Shown in pieces: positions 28,960-39,797 of a stretch of DNA of 64,000 nucleotides. This DNA is from Dastarcus helophoroides (Eukaryota > Arthropoda > Insecta > Coleoptera > Bothrideridae). The stretch covers positions 33,753,597-33,817,596 of the forward strand of contig CM053330.1 in assembly GCA_028583605.1 (NCBI GenBank), read 5' to 3'. The number at the start of each line of letters is the position of its first letter. Positions within the stretch are counted from its first letter, which is position 1. The translations under genes were made by a program, and so were the position numbers. A model generated the notes under the pieces. The model saw nothing but the letters and a program-made list of their open reading frames with translations, ran no database searches and was not told the origin of the DNA.

Positions 28960-31900
28960 CAGTGTTGCCAACCGTAGCAGAATTATGCTACGGTAGCACA
29001 ATTTTGATGCTGGTAGCATGTAGCCGGAAGGTTTTTTAAATTGGTAAGATTGTAGCGGGATTTTTCTCAAGTCTCTAATTCGGACATAATATGCATGTAT
29101 ACCTAATTTGAATATTTCAGTATCTGTACCATTAACATAAACCCAAATGACAAAGTGCCGTTCTTTTCTCCTAAGCTATAACTTGTATATTTTATCGTTG
29201 TTAGGCAGTTACTTTCATTCTGCAACTCCAGATGTCAGTGCCATAAACTCGTGACTTTGTTGGATATTCTGTGTACATTCGGTTATTCTATAATCCGTGA
29301 TATATGTTTTGTGGCTGTCGCTGTGCAAAACATCCAATCCAATATTATTCGGCGTTTATTGTGTTGTGGAAATTTCTCAAATAACTATAACCTATAACTA
29401 CCACAAATTAATAATCTAGTCATTCCAGTTTACTTGAACGGTAAATAAATCTTTATATTACATCATATTTTAATTATCTACCTACTTAATAATTAACATC
29501 ACTGTCAGTCACAGATTGCATAGATACATAGCACAAAACACCCATACTAATGTTTATGGAATGTTAATTAAAAGAACTCTCGTTTGTTATAGTCTTCTAC
29601 TAATGACCAGCAACGGAGCTAGATGTGAAAACGAACTGAGCGCAATTAACAATGCATCCCCCTCAACATCTCCGAAGGCTAAAAAACGAAAGCAACATGC
29701 ACGAAAACAATATTTTTCTGATAAATGGTTGGTTGATTCCAAATTGAAAGGTTGGATAGAGAAAGTAGCGTTAAATAAAGAGCAAGCAAGATGCATTCCG
29801 TGCAATAAAACGATGTCTGCAAAATATAGTATATTAACTGAACATGCAGATACAGACAAATATCAGAAGAAAGTAGAATTGATAAATACATCGACCAACT
29901 TATTAACTTTACTCAACAAATTAAATACAGATTTTGATATTAATGTTAAAACAGCAATATTGAGAAACTGTTTATTAATTGCAGAACACGACATCAGTAT
30001 TAAAACAATTGATCACACAACAGAAGTCCACAAAGAAAATTTTAAAGACTCAAGTATTGTCTCCGGATTAATTCTGAAGCGAACTAAATGTACCATGGTT
30101 ATAAAAAATGTACTAGCAGAAGTCATTAAACATCGTATTAAAGAGGAGGTTAGAAACAAAAAAATTTCCATATTATTAGATGAAAGTACAGATATTAGCT
30201 GTAAGAAATTGTTAGGTATCTTGGTTAGATACGTGGGAAACTATGAAATTAAAACAGTGCTGTTAGATTTCAAAGAAGTAACTGATGCAACTGCTATAGG
30301 GCTTTTTACTTTATTAAAATCATGTTTAAAAGAATTTGTTATTGATTTAAAGAATATTGTTGGTTATTGCTCAGATAATGCGAGTGTAATGATGGGTAGT
30401 AAAGAGAGTGTAAAACAGTATTTGTTACAGTCAAATAAGTTCTTGGTTACTAATGGATGTATTTGTCACACAATATATTTGATAGTAGTAAGTGCTTCCA
30501 AAAAGATACCACACAATATTGAAAACTTATTACAAAATATAAGCACATATTTCAGTAGAAGTCCTAAAACGGCAGTATATTTTAATAGAATTTCAAAATT
30601 TTATGCATGCAGAACAATTGAAAATTTTAAAACCATCGGCCACAAGATGGCTGGCATTATGTCACTGCATAGAGCGTGTTTTAAAAATGTGGGATGTTCT
30701 TAATGAATTGTTTAGACTAGCAAGTTTCGAAAACGAAAGTGATGTCGCTACAATAATATACAATGACATGTCCAATCCTGTAACAAAGGCATACTTATGT
30801 TTCCTTAAGTTTGTGTTACCAAGTTTTAATAAGTTTAACGCATTTTTTCAGTCCAATAAAATCTTAATTCATGTACTTTATAAAGAATGTTTTTATTTTA
30901 TTAAAACTTTAGCTATATATTTTATAAAACCGTCTTATCTGTCAGATGATAAACTTTTAAATATTAATATTCATCATCCAGAATATTTAAAACCTTTAGA
31001 TGAATTAGTGGTAGGTCCAGAAACAAAAAATATTATAGATAATTTTGAAAGGAATCTTAAAGATAAATTTTTAATACATTGTTTGAGATTTTTTCAAACT
31101 GCTTTTCAAGAATGTCTAGACAGATTTCCATTGAATGAAATGTATCGGCACTTTGAATTTGTTAATCCCAAAAATGCACTGTCTGTTAATTATGATATTT
31201 CAAATTTATCATCTGTTATAAAATATTTTAATATTGATAACTCGTCTGATATTATAGAAGAATATGCTAGTATTAAAACACGATTTAATGAAAATGAAAA
31301 AGAAGAAATGAAAGAGTTGGATATACTTAAATTTTGGCTGAATCTAAAAGAAATAAAAAATTGGAATGATGAACACATCTTTAACAATATTTCACATTTT
31401 GCACTGACCGTTTTGTGTTTACCACACGGAAACGCCGATATTGAGAGAATATTTTCAATTACCAATAATATAAAAACCAAGAAAAGAAATAAATTATCCA
31501 CTAGTACTCTTACTGCTTTGGTGAGAATTCGACTGGACTTACTTATGAAAAATTGTTCTTGTTACAACTACCAGTTTTCTGATGACCATTACAGAAGATT
31601 GACAAAAAACATGTATGAAAAAAAGGACGAACCAAGAGAAGAACATGAGGATTGGATGACGGATTAATAAAGAAGAAAGTATAAACTGGAATTAATAATA
31701 TAATATTTAAAATATAGGTCGTTATTAATAAATGCATATGATCGTTTATATAGTCTATTTATTTATTTTAGCATCTATACGTTAATACTTAACCAAGAGC
31801 TTAACGGTTATACCAGTTGCACAAATGATGCTAAGATGAGTATCATGAGTTGAAGCTCTCTAAAGCATTATACATATACTTGATAAGTATATGGTGTGAC

Positions 31901-32138
31901 ACAACAGGCAAATGACTCACTTGATTGGCAATGAATTTCTTCCCGTTGCTATGGTAAACAAACGATGCCTATTGTTGTCACACATCGATGACGTAAGGAA
32001 GAAGATCCGTCGAGCGTATCATATATGTAGCAACCTTGTTTATAAAAGATTAAAGGGTCGGTAGCAGGTTTGACCGTCAAATAGCAGGATTTTTTGTTCG
32101 GCGTGGTAGAAATTGATATTTTCGGGTTGGCAACACTG
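28960..32138 (+). mobile_element. hAT transposon hAT2
   Basis: 3,179 bp bounded by inverted repeats CAGTGTTGCCAACC (left) and GGTTGGCAACACTG (right), with the 8-bp duplication ACTACGTC at 28952-28959 and 32139-32146. Subterminal GTAGCA-type motifs recur near both ends. It carries one transposase gene with a single obvious frameshift, so it is younger than hAT1. It inserted into the Helitron gene. Confidence 0.9.
29603..31667 (+). pseudogene. hAT2 transposase, one frameshift
   Basis: About 690 codons. The ATG at 29603 (MTSNGARCENEL) is preferred over the upstream one at 29516. The N-terminal part holds a BED/TTF-like segment (KWLVDSKLKGWIEKV...ARCIPCNKTMSAKYSILTEHADT). The core has ISILLDESTDISCKKLLGILVRY (RNase H-fold aspartate) and GYCSDNASVMMG. 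A frameshift near 30595-30605 moves the frame to KPSATRWLALCHCIERVL, and it ends with the hAT dimerisation region (LTVLCLPHGNADIERIFSITNNIK, about 31403-31473). Its relatives are hAT-derived genes in many insects. Apart from the one shift it is well preserved. Confidence 0.88.
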
Positions 32139-32146
32139 ACTACGTC

Positions 32147-32745
32147 TCAGATCACGTTTAGTGTCGATTCTGATGGCGACGTTGACATGATGCGTGAAAC
32201 TAACGCTGCTTCGCCACCTCGACGTACTACATCTGTTGGAGGAGATGTAACTGCCGTCGATCGCGCATCTCCTATCGTAGACAGGCCCGTTGTCGCAACA
32301 ACCACCGCTGCGATAAGCGATGACGTGTTGCCCGAAAAGAAAGACGAGTCGATTGTCGCCGCTAAAATCGCCGTTGCTATAGTCAAAGACGTTTTTCCAA
32401 AACCACCGACGATGATGATGACAACATCGCCTTTACCTTCAATCTCGAAAAAAGTTCGTTCTAAACGAATACAGATCGAAGATACCATTACAGACGATGT
32501 CGTTCCGGCAAAAATGCCATCTTTTATAGCATCGAAGCGAAATAAAAAAGATAATTTGCCGCGACCCGTTAGTCCAGTAGCAGGTCCGTCTAATTTACCA
32601 CGAACGATAGAACTCATAATCGACGATGTCGATGAAGATTATTCGGTAACTCTAAAACAGCTCGAACAACCGGCTATCCCGCATTTTATCAGGCAACCAT
32701 TAACTAAACGGCAGTTAAAGAATACTGCGATATCACCAGATTCAA
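32147..32745 (+). pseudogene. Helitron protein, N-terminal low-complexity region
   Basis: Continuation of the frame from 9354-9439 and 28924-28959. About 200 codons rich in Ser/Pro/Asp/Val with basic patches (KKVRSKRIQ, IASKRNKKDNLPR) and no recognised catalytic motif. It ends at IRQPLTKRQLKNTAISP and then joins, after an apparent deletion, a Helitron segment in another frame (GYSRYKRSDNGRTI). The HUH/tyrosine Rep nuclease domain that should lie between is missing. The stretch is clearly more GC- and CpG-rich than the surrounding DNA. Confidence 0.6.
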
Positions 32746-35115
32746 CGATAACGGCTATTCACGATATAAAAGGTCCGATAACGGAAGAACGATCGTCAAG
32801 CGCGGCGTACTGCTCGACAATCGAAGCGTCGTACCTTATAATCCGTACTTGATGAAGAAGTACAATTGCCACGTTAACGTGGAAATTTACTCTTCGTTAA
32901 AAAGTATTAAGTATATATTTAAATATGTATACAAAGGTAACGACAGAGTAAGGGTAAATATGCGCGTAGACGAACGAGCCGACGTGCTAAATCACGACGA
33001 GATCGTGGCGTATCTCGATCAGAGATACGTGAGTGTCAACGAGGCCGATTGGAGGTTCAACACTTACGATACGCACGATAAATCCCACACCGTGATTCGT
33101 CTACACGTGCATTTGCCTCGAAGACAAAACGTCACTTTCGTCCGGGCGACGAAGGACGCGCCTTGCAAAATGTGGACGATACGACGTTATCGGCCTTCTT
33201 CCGTTTGAATCGAACGGATCCGGAAGCCCGTTGCTATCTGTACACGGACATACCGTACCATTACGTTTTCGACCAACGAGCGAAACGATGAAAAACCCGC
33301 AGGCAAGGTGCCTCCAAAGTCGTGTCCAGGATGTATACGGTTTCGCCCAGAGACCGAGAATCGTTCTATTTAAGGATGCTTCTGTTACATCGAACCGGAC
33401 CGACATCCTACGAAGATTTGAGAACTATAGACGGAACCGTTTACGATTCGTTCGAAAAAGCGGCCGTAGCGTTGAATCTTTTAGAAGACAACAACGAATG
33501 GTTCCGCTGTCTCGACGAAGCGAAAAATTTTCAAATACCCGTTCAACTGAGAAAATCTTTCGCCATGCTTTTCATTAACTGCGAAGTACACGACGTTCCC
33601 GAGTTGTGGAATCACTTCCGGTTCTATCTGTGCGAAGATCACATTAGACTCGGTCGATCGAGAGACGAAGCCGAAGCGTCTACTCTTCGTTACCTTCGAC
33701 GGTTCCTTACGGCTCACGGCAGAGATTTGGAGGAGTTCGGTTTGCGAAGACCGCCATTGCCTTATCTGCCGCCGGAAGCGATCCTGGCCGACGAAGACGA
33801 CGAGATGTTCGATTGTTTCGCCGAAGAAATCGACGAAATCGAACGGAACGTCGCCTCGCTCAATCGATGTCAAAAGTTCGCGTTCGATTCCATCACCGAA
33901 GCCGTCCTGCGACCCAACGACAATAGACGACATCGTCTATTTTTCGTCGACGGAAGCGGCGGCACGGGCAAAACTTGGTTATGGAACACGCTGATATTTG
34001 AAAGCCGAAGGGGAAAACGTGATCGCCTGCGCGCATACGGGAATCGTCACCACTCTCTTACGAGAAGGGACCACCGTGCATTCCCGTTTCCAGCTGCCGG
34101 TGCCCACTATCGAAACTTCCACGTCGCGATTGACACCCCAAACGGCCGGATTCTTGCGAGAATGCGATCTTATCATTTGGGACGAAATCTCCATGACATC
34201 GAAACACGTCCTCCACACTGTCAACAGAGTTCTAATCGATGTCACCGGAGACGCGAGTCCTTTCGACGGCAAAGTCGTTGCTCTGAGCGGAGACTTTCGA
34301 CAGATCCTTCCGGTCGTCGTTCGCGAAACCGTGGGAGTCGCCTTCGAAGAATGCGTCAAAAGCAGCCATCTTTGGCCCCACTTCCGTACCATCACCTTGA
34401 CGGAGAATATGCGCGCCGATGCGGACGAAGTCGATTTCAAAGAGTGGCCGCTACGATTGGGAGAAGCGAGAGACAGAAGAACGTACGTCGATCTGGGTTT
34501 ACCTTCGGACGTCGTCGATGTGCCCGAACGATGCCTGGTGCCTAACGTCGTGGATGCAATTTTCGGACCTACGGTCGATGTCGACGATCCGACGTTATCC
34601 GTCAAAGTCGTTTTGTGTCCGACCAATCAGAGTTGTCAGGAAATCAACGCCATCGTCACTGAAAGATTGCGAATAGTAGCAGAAGACTCAGAAATCTGTC
34701 TATCGTCGACGGACTGTGCAACGGCACTCGACTGCAGATTCTTCAACTGGGAGACGTCGTTATCCGCGCCAAAGTGGTTTCCGGAACGAAAATCGACGAC
34801 GAGGTGTTCATTCCTCGAATGGACCTGACCACGTCGGAAACGAATTATCCATTCGTGTTGAAACGGAGAACGTTCCCGGTGCGACCGGCTTTCGCCTTGA
34901 TCACCAACAAGTCCCAAGGACAGACCTTCGACCGGATGGGAATTTACCTGCCAGTGCCAGTATTCTCGCACGGACAGCTCTGCATGGCCTTTTCGAGAGC
35001 TAGACGTTTCCGAGACGTCAAAGTCCAAGTCAGCGCGTCGAGAGGGCAAGGTTGTCTTCTTCGCGACGATAGACGAGTTTTTATCAAAAACATCGTCTAT
35101 CTCGATGCCTTATAA
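32746..35115 (+). pseudogene. Helitron Rep/helicase C-terminal region with Pif1-type helicase, frameshifted
   Basis: Starts GYSRYKRSDNGRTIVKRG, then VVPYNPYLMKKYNCHVNVE and FKYVYKGND, which are diagnostic of Helitron proteins just after the Rep domain. Then comes the linker DTHDKSHTVIRLHVHLP and the Pif1-like helicase: Walker A GSGGTGKT (33954-33977), Walker B LIIWDEIS (34171-34194), LSGDFRQILPVV (34287-34322), and the C-terminal FALITNKSQGQTFDR and CMAFSRAR. Frameshifts occur near 33160-33180, near 33290, near 34000 and near 34670-34770. No Rep nuclease is present, so this copy is a dead internal fragment. The Helitron's own 5' and 3' ends were not found. Confidence 0.88.
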
Positions 35116-35163
35116 ATCGGTAAGGTCGGTGGTAATTACGAGGTAATGTTATAATTTATTTAC

Positions 35164-35235
<72 letters not shown>
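35164..35235. repeat. (TA)n microsatellite
   Basis: About 36 uninterrupted TA units immediately after the Helitron coding remnant. Confidence 0.98.
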
Positions 35236-35241
<6 letters not shown>

Positions 35242-35381
35242 AAAAAGCATCATTATTAATTGTATAATATCATATTTTAGCGAATAACGATGAAATTTTC
35301 TAAATTTCGAATGGACGTCGCGGCTTTCTTTTCTTCTTAATCGTTGAAATTTCTCTTTATGATTAATCGATAATACTTTAA

Positions 35382-37723
35382 TATTTTATATTATAAACCT
35401 TGTCGTAGTAGGCAGTCATCTCTATGACATCTACATTTACCTGCAGTACAGGTAGATAAATTTAGCTTATTTCCCTCATATGTGCAAGAGACAAGGATAC
35501 AGCAGCGTGGCTGCGCATGCGTACCCGAGTAAATCTGTTTCTATGATTTTCACGTAGCATACGAAGTAATAATTTTGAATTATATTTGGATTCAATTTAT
35601 GAAATGTCTGATTTGTTCTTCAGCTTTAATCAACTCAATTACGCTAGATGGGCTGTTAAGTATTTAAGTAATCTGATTAACTTAAAAATTCAGAATTCAC
35701 CGCTTGTTCAAGAATTTTGTCGTGAAGCATTTGGTATTAGACGAACCAAGGCTCCTTTAGAAAGATCACCGGAAGATTTAACATTAGAACAAACTATGAA
35801 TGCAGATGCCGAGAATCAACTGACTAGGAATTATTCGGTTAATTCAATATCTGCTCGTCAAATGTGGGCTTTGAGCTACTGCATGAGAACAAAAATTGTA
35901 TCATTCGTCAAAAATTATGTTAAACTATCTCATATTGAAGATAGTTCACATAGCTTACAAAAATCTCGGATTGCAAAGGACAGAAAAACTCTTGAAGCTA
36001 TTATCGAAGGAATAAAAAATACACTCAAAAAGATTTTGAAACAAAACGTCCAACAGGCACAACCTCCAAGCGTGGATATTGGAATAATTGACGGATTCTA
36101 CTATTTACATTGGAGCAAGTTTGCCAAAAACATTCGATAAAGTGGCAGAATCAATTCTTATCAAGCTTTGCTCAACAAGTGCTTCTGAAATTCATATAAT
36201 ATTTGATAGATATTTAACCGATTCTATCAAAAGCTGTGAACGTGAAAGGCGAAAGGAATTTGACACTTCATATTCAATCAAAGGTCCACTTCAGCCCAGA
36301 CCAAATGATTTTTTGGGACATATGAAAAATTATCACTTCAAAAATGCAATCGTCCAGTTCCTATCAAATTATTGGGAAAATGATTCTATGAACACGGCTT
36401 TGGGGAACAAAAAAGTTCTTATAACAGTTGAAGAAAAATGTTTCTCCTATCGTGTTAAAGATAATCACGTAATTAATCAGAAGAAGTCAATTTACTTTGT
36501 CACCATGAAGAAGCTGACACCCGCATAATGTTTCATATTTATAAAGCACCCGAAAACTCGAAGATATCAGTGAAGGCGACCGAGACCGATGTGTTGATCA
36601 TTATTTTAGGGAATATACACAAAGTTCCGGACAAAAAAAATTGGTTAGCTGGCTCATCGTCTAAAAAACAAAATAATAGAGAATTTAATTGTATTAACTG
36701 TTCCGAGTTAGCGTCAACGCGGAGGAGTGTGGTTGGTTTATGGAAAGTCACTTGAAACCTCGATGGTTTGTTGGAGACGCAGCACCACTCCAAATCGAAG
36801 GTATCATAGAAGAGACAATCCATGATATTAATGATGATGTCAACAACGAAAACGAGGCAAACAACTTAGGATGATTATGTTGCAACTTCTGATGAGTCGG
36901 AGGAAGAATAGATCATTTATTTTCGGCTTACAGTTGTTTTAAACTTAATTTGTTATAAACAAATTAATTAATTTTGTAATTGACATTTTTTGTATAATAA
37001 TAATAAACTATAATAATAAAAACGAACATTGAAAACCTATTGTTTATACTGAGATTCTAAAATGTTTAAAAGAAATTATTTTAGCGTTTAAGAATTACAA
37101 TTAAAAAAATTTATGAAAAAATTTTAATAATTGAAGCATAAAAAACTTCATGGTAAGTGCGAAATAATGTTGTAATTTTTTTTCAGAGGTACATTTTTTT
37201 TCAGAGATACATTTTTTTAAATTCTTTTTACCTAAAATCTCTAATTTTTAAACTATTTTTTCTAAAACTTAATATTGCACAATATTCGATAAATTTACAA
37301 AATTATGTAGAAACTTGGAGCTGTCGTTCTATCTTTATCTTTCTTACACTACAACTCTCATATTCTTTCTCTATTCTAGTACGTTTAAATAGGCCTGGGA
37401 TGCGCGCGCATGGATTCTGCGCTTTCCTTGTTCATTGAAAGAATTTGTATTACTCTGTCTCTCTCTCTCTCTTTGCATCGAGCTCCCATTGTACCCGTGA
37501 ATGTTCAATTTTATTATTTATCTCTGGCTGCATCAACTTTTTACATGGCAGCCAAGGATTATTGTGTTTAGAATTCGACGCGATTTAATATGGCACTTGA
37601 ATTTTTTATTTAACATATGAGGAACATATGTTAAATTTATCTACCTGTACTCACCTAGGTGCAGGTAAGTATAGATGTCATAGAGATGGCTGCCCACTAG
37701 AACAAGGTTTATAATATAAAATA
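35382..37723 (+). mobile_element. TTAA-flanked inverted-repeat element with uncharacterised ORFs
   Basis: Arms of about 110 bp: left 35382-35484 and right about 37630-37723 share TTATAAACCTTGT, CATCTCTATGACATCTA, TTACCTGCA and GTACAGGTAGATAAATTTA in inverse orientation. TTAA lies directly outside both ends (35378-35381, 37724-37727), as left by piggyBac- or Kolobok-type transposition. Inside are frames of a family I know only as a repeated uncharacterised protein of insects and cnidarians, and a CT microsatellite near 37456-37474. No recognisable piggyBac transposase is present. Confidence 0.75.
35586..36850 (+). pseudogene. Uncharacterised transposon-associated protein, frameshifted
   Basis: Three consecutive segments in shifting frames. 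35586 to about 36120: ARWAVKYLSNLINLK, FGIRRTKAPLERSPEDLTLEQTMNAD and SISARQMWALSY. About 36110-36528: LPKTFDKVAESILIKLCS, IHIIFDRYLTDSIKSCERERR. 36528-36755: EADTR-type start and ATETDVLIIILGNI, then decayed sequence ending in an acidic tail (about 36890-36910). The same ordered motifs occur in a repeated protein family of insects and cnidarians; the IIFDRY and TETDVLIII strands suggest a PIN/FEN-like nuclease fold, which is an inference. Breaks near 36115 and 36525 at least. Confidence 0.55.
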
Positions 37724-37934
37724 TTAAAATTTACTGCTTGATTCATGTCATTAACATGTGAAGGTAAAAATTATAAATAAATTCACTGTTAATTAATTAA
37801 TTACTATTAATTGTAGCAGACCTATGGTGGCAGAGGTTGTTTATATAGATTCATTACATTGAACTCAGTCTATAAAACATTATTTCATCCAATTAACAGA
37901 TGAGGGAATATTTTTTTAATCCCGGATCTTAGAC

Positions 37935-39713
37935 TATCACCTTTATAAAGATTTAAGGCAGCATCCCACAAAATTTGCAGAATATATGAGAATGAGAATT
38001 GAAACCTTCGATTATATATTAACGAGCATTTCTGAAAAACTCCACAAAAACTGGTACAATTGCCACAGAAGACCAATTGTACATGAGGAACGATTAATGT
38101 TAACATTTCGGTAAGTAGGTATTTAATTCCATTTTGAAACTGTTTATTATTCATTAATAATTTTAAATAACAAACAATAATTATATCATAATATGTCATA
38201 ATAATATCTTGCCGTGGTTGTTTGATTGCTACCGGACGCTAAGCTGTAGTCAGCAGGAATATTCCGTGGGAGCAAAGAAATACTTTGCCTGGGTTTCATG
38301 AACTCTTGTGTTATTTTTATTACTTTCATACGGTATTCCATTTTGTCAAAAGCCGACAGTGTACTAACATGTGGCAGTAAGCTTTTAAAAAAGCTAAGGT
38401 CTTCATCTTCCTCCTCTTTTTTGGTCCTTTTTTCGTGCAAATAATGTAGCTTTTCCTTTTCTATTTGTAGTAGTGCATTACCGACACTTTGCTTCGATGA
38501 CTTTCGAAATTGTACCGAAGAAGTAGAACCTCGGGATAAAGCTGGTGATGCAATGCGACTTAATGATGCTTCTTCTGGAGATCCAACATCTTGTTCAGTA
38601 GACAAACCCTGTTGATCCTCACTGTCATGATCACCCTCATCAGACTCATCAAGGGTGGGTCCTTCCGTTGTATCGTCAAAATTTCCACTAGATTTTCTAG
38701 GAGTGAACCGATCATTTAAGAAAAAGAGCGTTTTGAAGTATCTCCATGCACCTTTGTAGTCAGTAACTTGGGCATCACCAGATTTTGGCGTGGGAATGGA
38801 TGCCAACTAGATTTCCACTAGATTTTCTAGGAGTGAACTGATCCTTCAAGAAAAAGAGAGTTTTAAAGTATCTCTATGCACCTTTGTAGTCAGTAACTTG
38901 GGCATCACCAGATTTTGGCGTGGGAATGGTAAAGGTAGTCCTAAACTTATCGCGTAAAGTTTTCCATTTGCTTCGTACTACACTGCTGAAACAATAAAAA
39001 TTATGAAAATACCCTGCCAAACATACACACTACTAAAAACATCTTTTCTTTTCAGGTATTTATCTACTGGGCAGTCATTTAGAAGCTTGGCGTTTTCGTT
39101 TCGTATGGGAGTTGCAAAAGTTTCTAATATTATTAAAGAAGTCATCAGAGTTATATGGGAAGTACTTCAACCGTTGCACATGAAAATTCCAGACGAAAGC
39201 GATTTCAAGAAAATTGCTGACGACTTCTATAATATTTGGAATTTTCCTAACTGCGTTGGAAGTATAGACGGTAAACATGTGAGAAATAATTGTTCTGCTC
39301 ATTCTGGCTCTATGTTCTATAACAACAAAATTTTTTTTTCGATTGTCTTGCAAGGATTTGTTGATGCAAATTATAAGTTTATCAACATTGAGGTTGGTGG
39401 TTACGGAAAACAGGGCGACGGGGGAACATTTAGATCCTCAGGCTTGTTGTCGCACGGACGACTCCGCATTCCGAATGCCCGCGCTCTGCCGGATTCTAAT
39501 ATTACGGTGCCGCATGTCATGTTAGGTGACGAAGCTTATCCACTTCTTCCTAATTTGTTAAAACCTTACAACAGAAACCAGTTAGATGCTGATAACGCTT
39601 ACTTTAACTCTAGATTGTCAAGGGCACGGAGAACGGTTGAATGCGCGTTTGGTATTATCTATTCTCTATTCGATTGGAGAGCTTTCCAAAGTAGCGTAAG
39701 AATGCCAAAATAA
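37935..39713 (+). pseudogene. Harbinger nuclease (HARBI1-like), two exons
   Basis: Exon 1 about 37935-38110 (YKDLRQHPTKFAEYMRMRIETFDYIL) ends at CG/GTAAGTAG. Exon 2 39056-39713 begins after TTTTCAG, and the codon split across the junction is consistent. Exon 2 carries the DDE nuclease: NCVGSIDGKHV (first Asp), GDEAYPLLPNLLKPY (second Asp), and RRTVECAFGIIYSLF (Glu). It ends at a stop soon after the catalytic Glu, so the C-terminus is shortened, and the exon 1 start is damaged (in-frame stop just upstream). The 945-bp intron contains the antisense MADF gene. Probably inactive. Confidence 0.8.
38186..38985 (-). pseudogene. Harbinger MADF/BESS DNA-binding protein, with internal duplication
   Basis: Antisense gene inside the intron of the nuclease. 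A splice acceptor (TTTCAG on the minus strand) precedes 38985, after which VVRSKWKTLRDKFRTT and YKGAWRYFKTLFFL mark the second half of a MADF domain. A serine-rich linker follows, then a BESS-like motif (DLSFFKSLLPHV...MEYRMKVIKITQEF) near 38290-38400. A 119-bp direct duplication (38681-38799 and 38811-38929) repeats the MADF end and breaks the gene. The first exon was not found. In Harbinger elements this protein cooperates with the nuclease for nuclear import and DNA binding. Confidence 0.72.
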
Positions 39714-39797
39714 AGATCTAAAAAGGTATCGGGGGACGCATTCCCGTAAAATATCAAGGGTGACAACTAATTCTTTGTCTTCTTGTTTACACAAATA

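Noticed and set aside
32147..32617. 156-codon minus-strand frame opposite the Helitron N-terminus
   Set aside because: Low-complexity shadow with no family; the plus frame is continuous with the helicase gene's upstream fragments.
33979..34626. 215-codon minus-strand frame opposite the Helitron helicase
   Set aside because: Antisense shadow of a GC-rich coding region; the plus strand carries clear helicase motifs.
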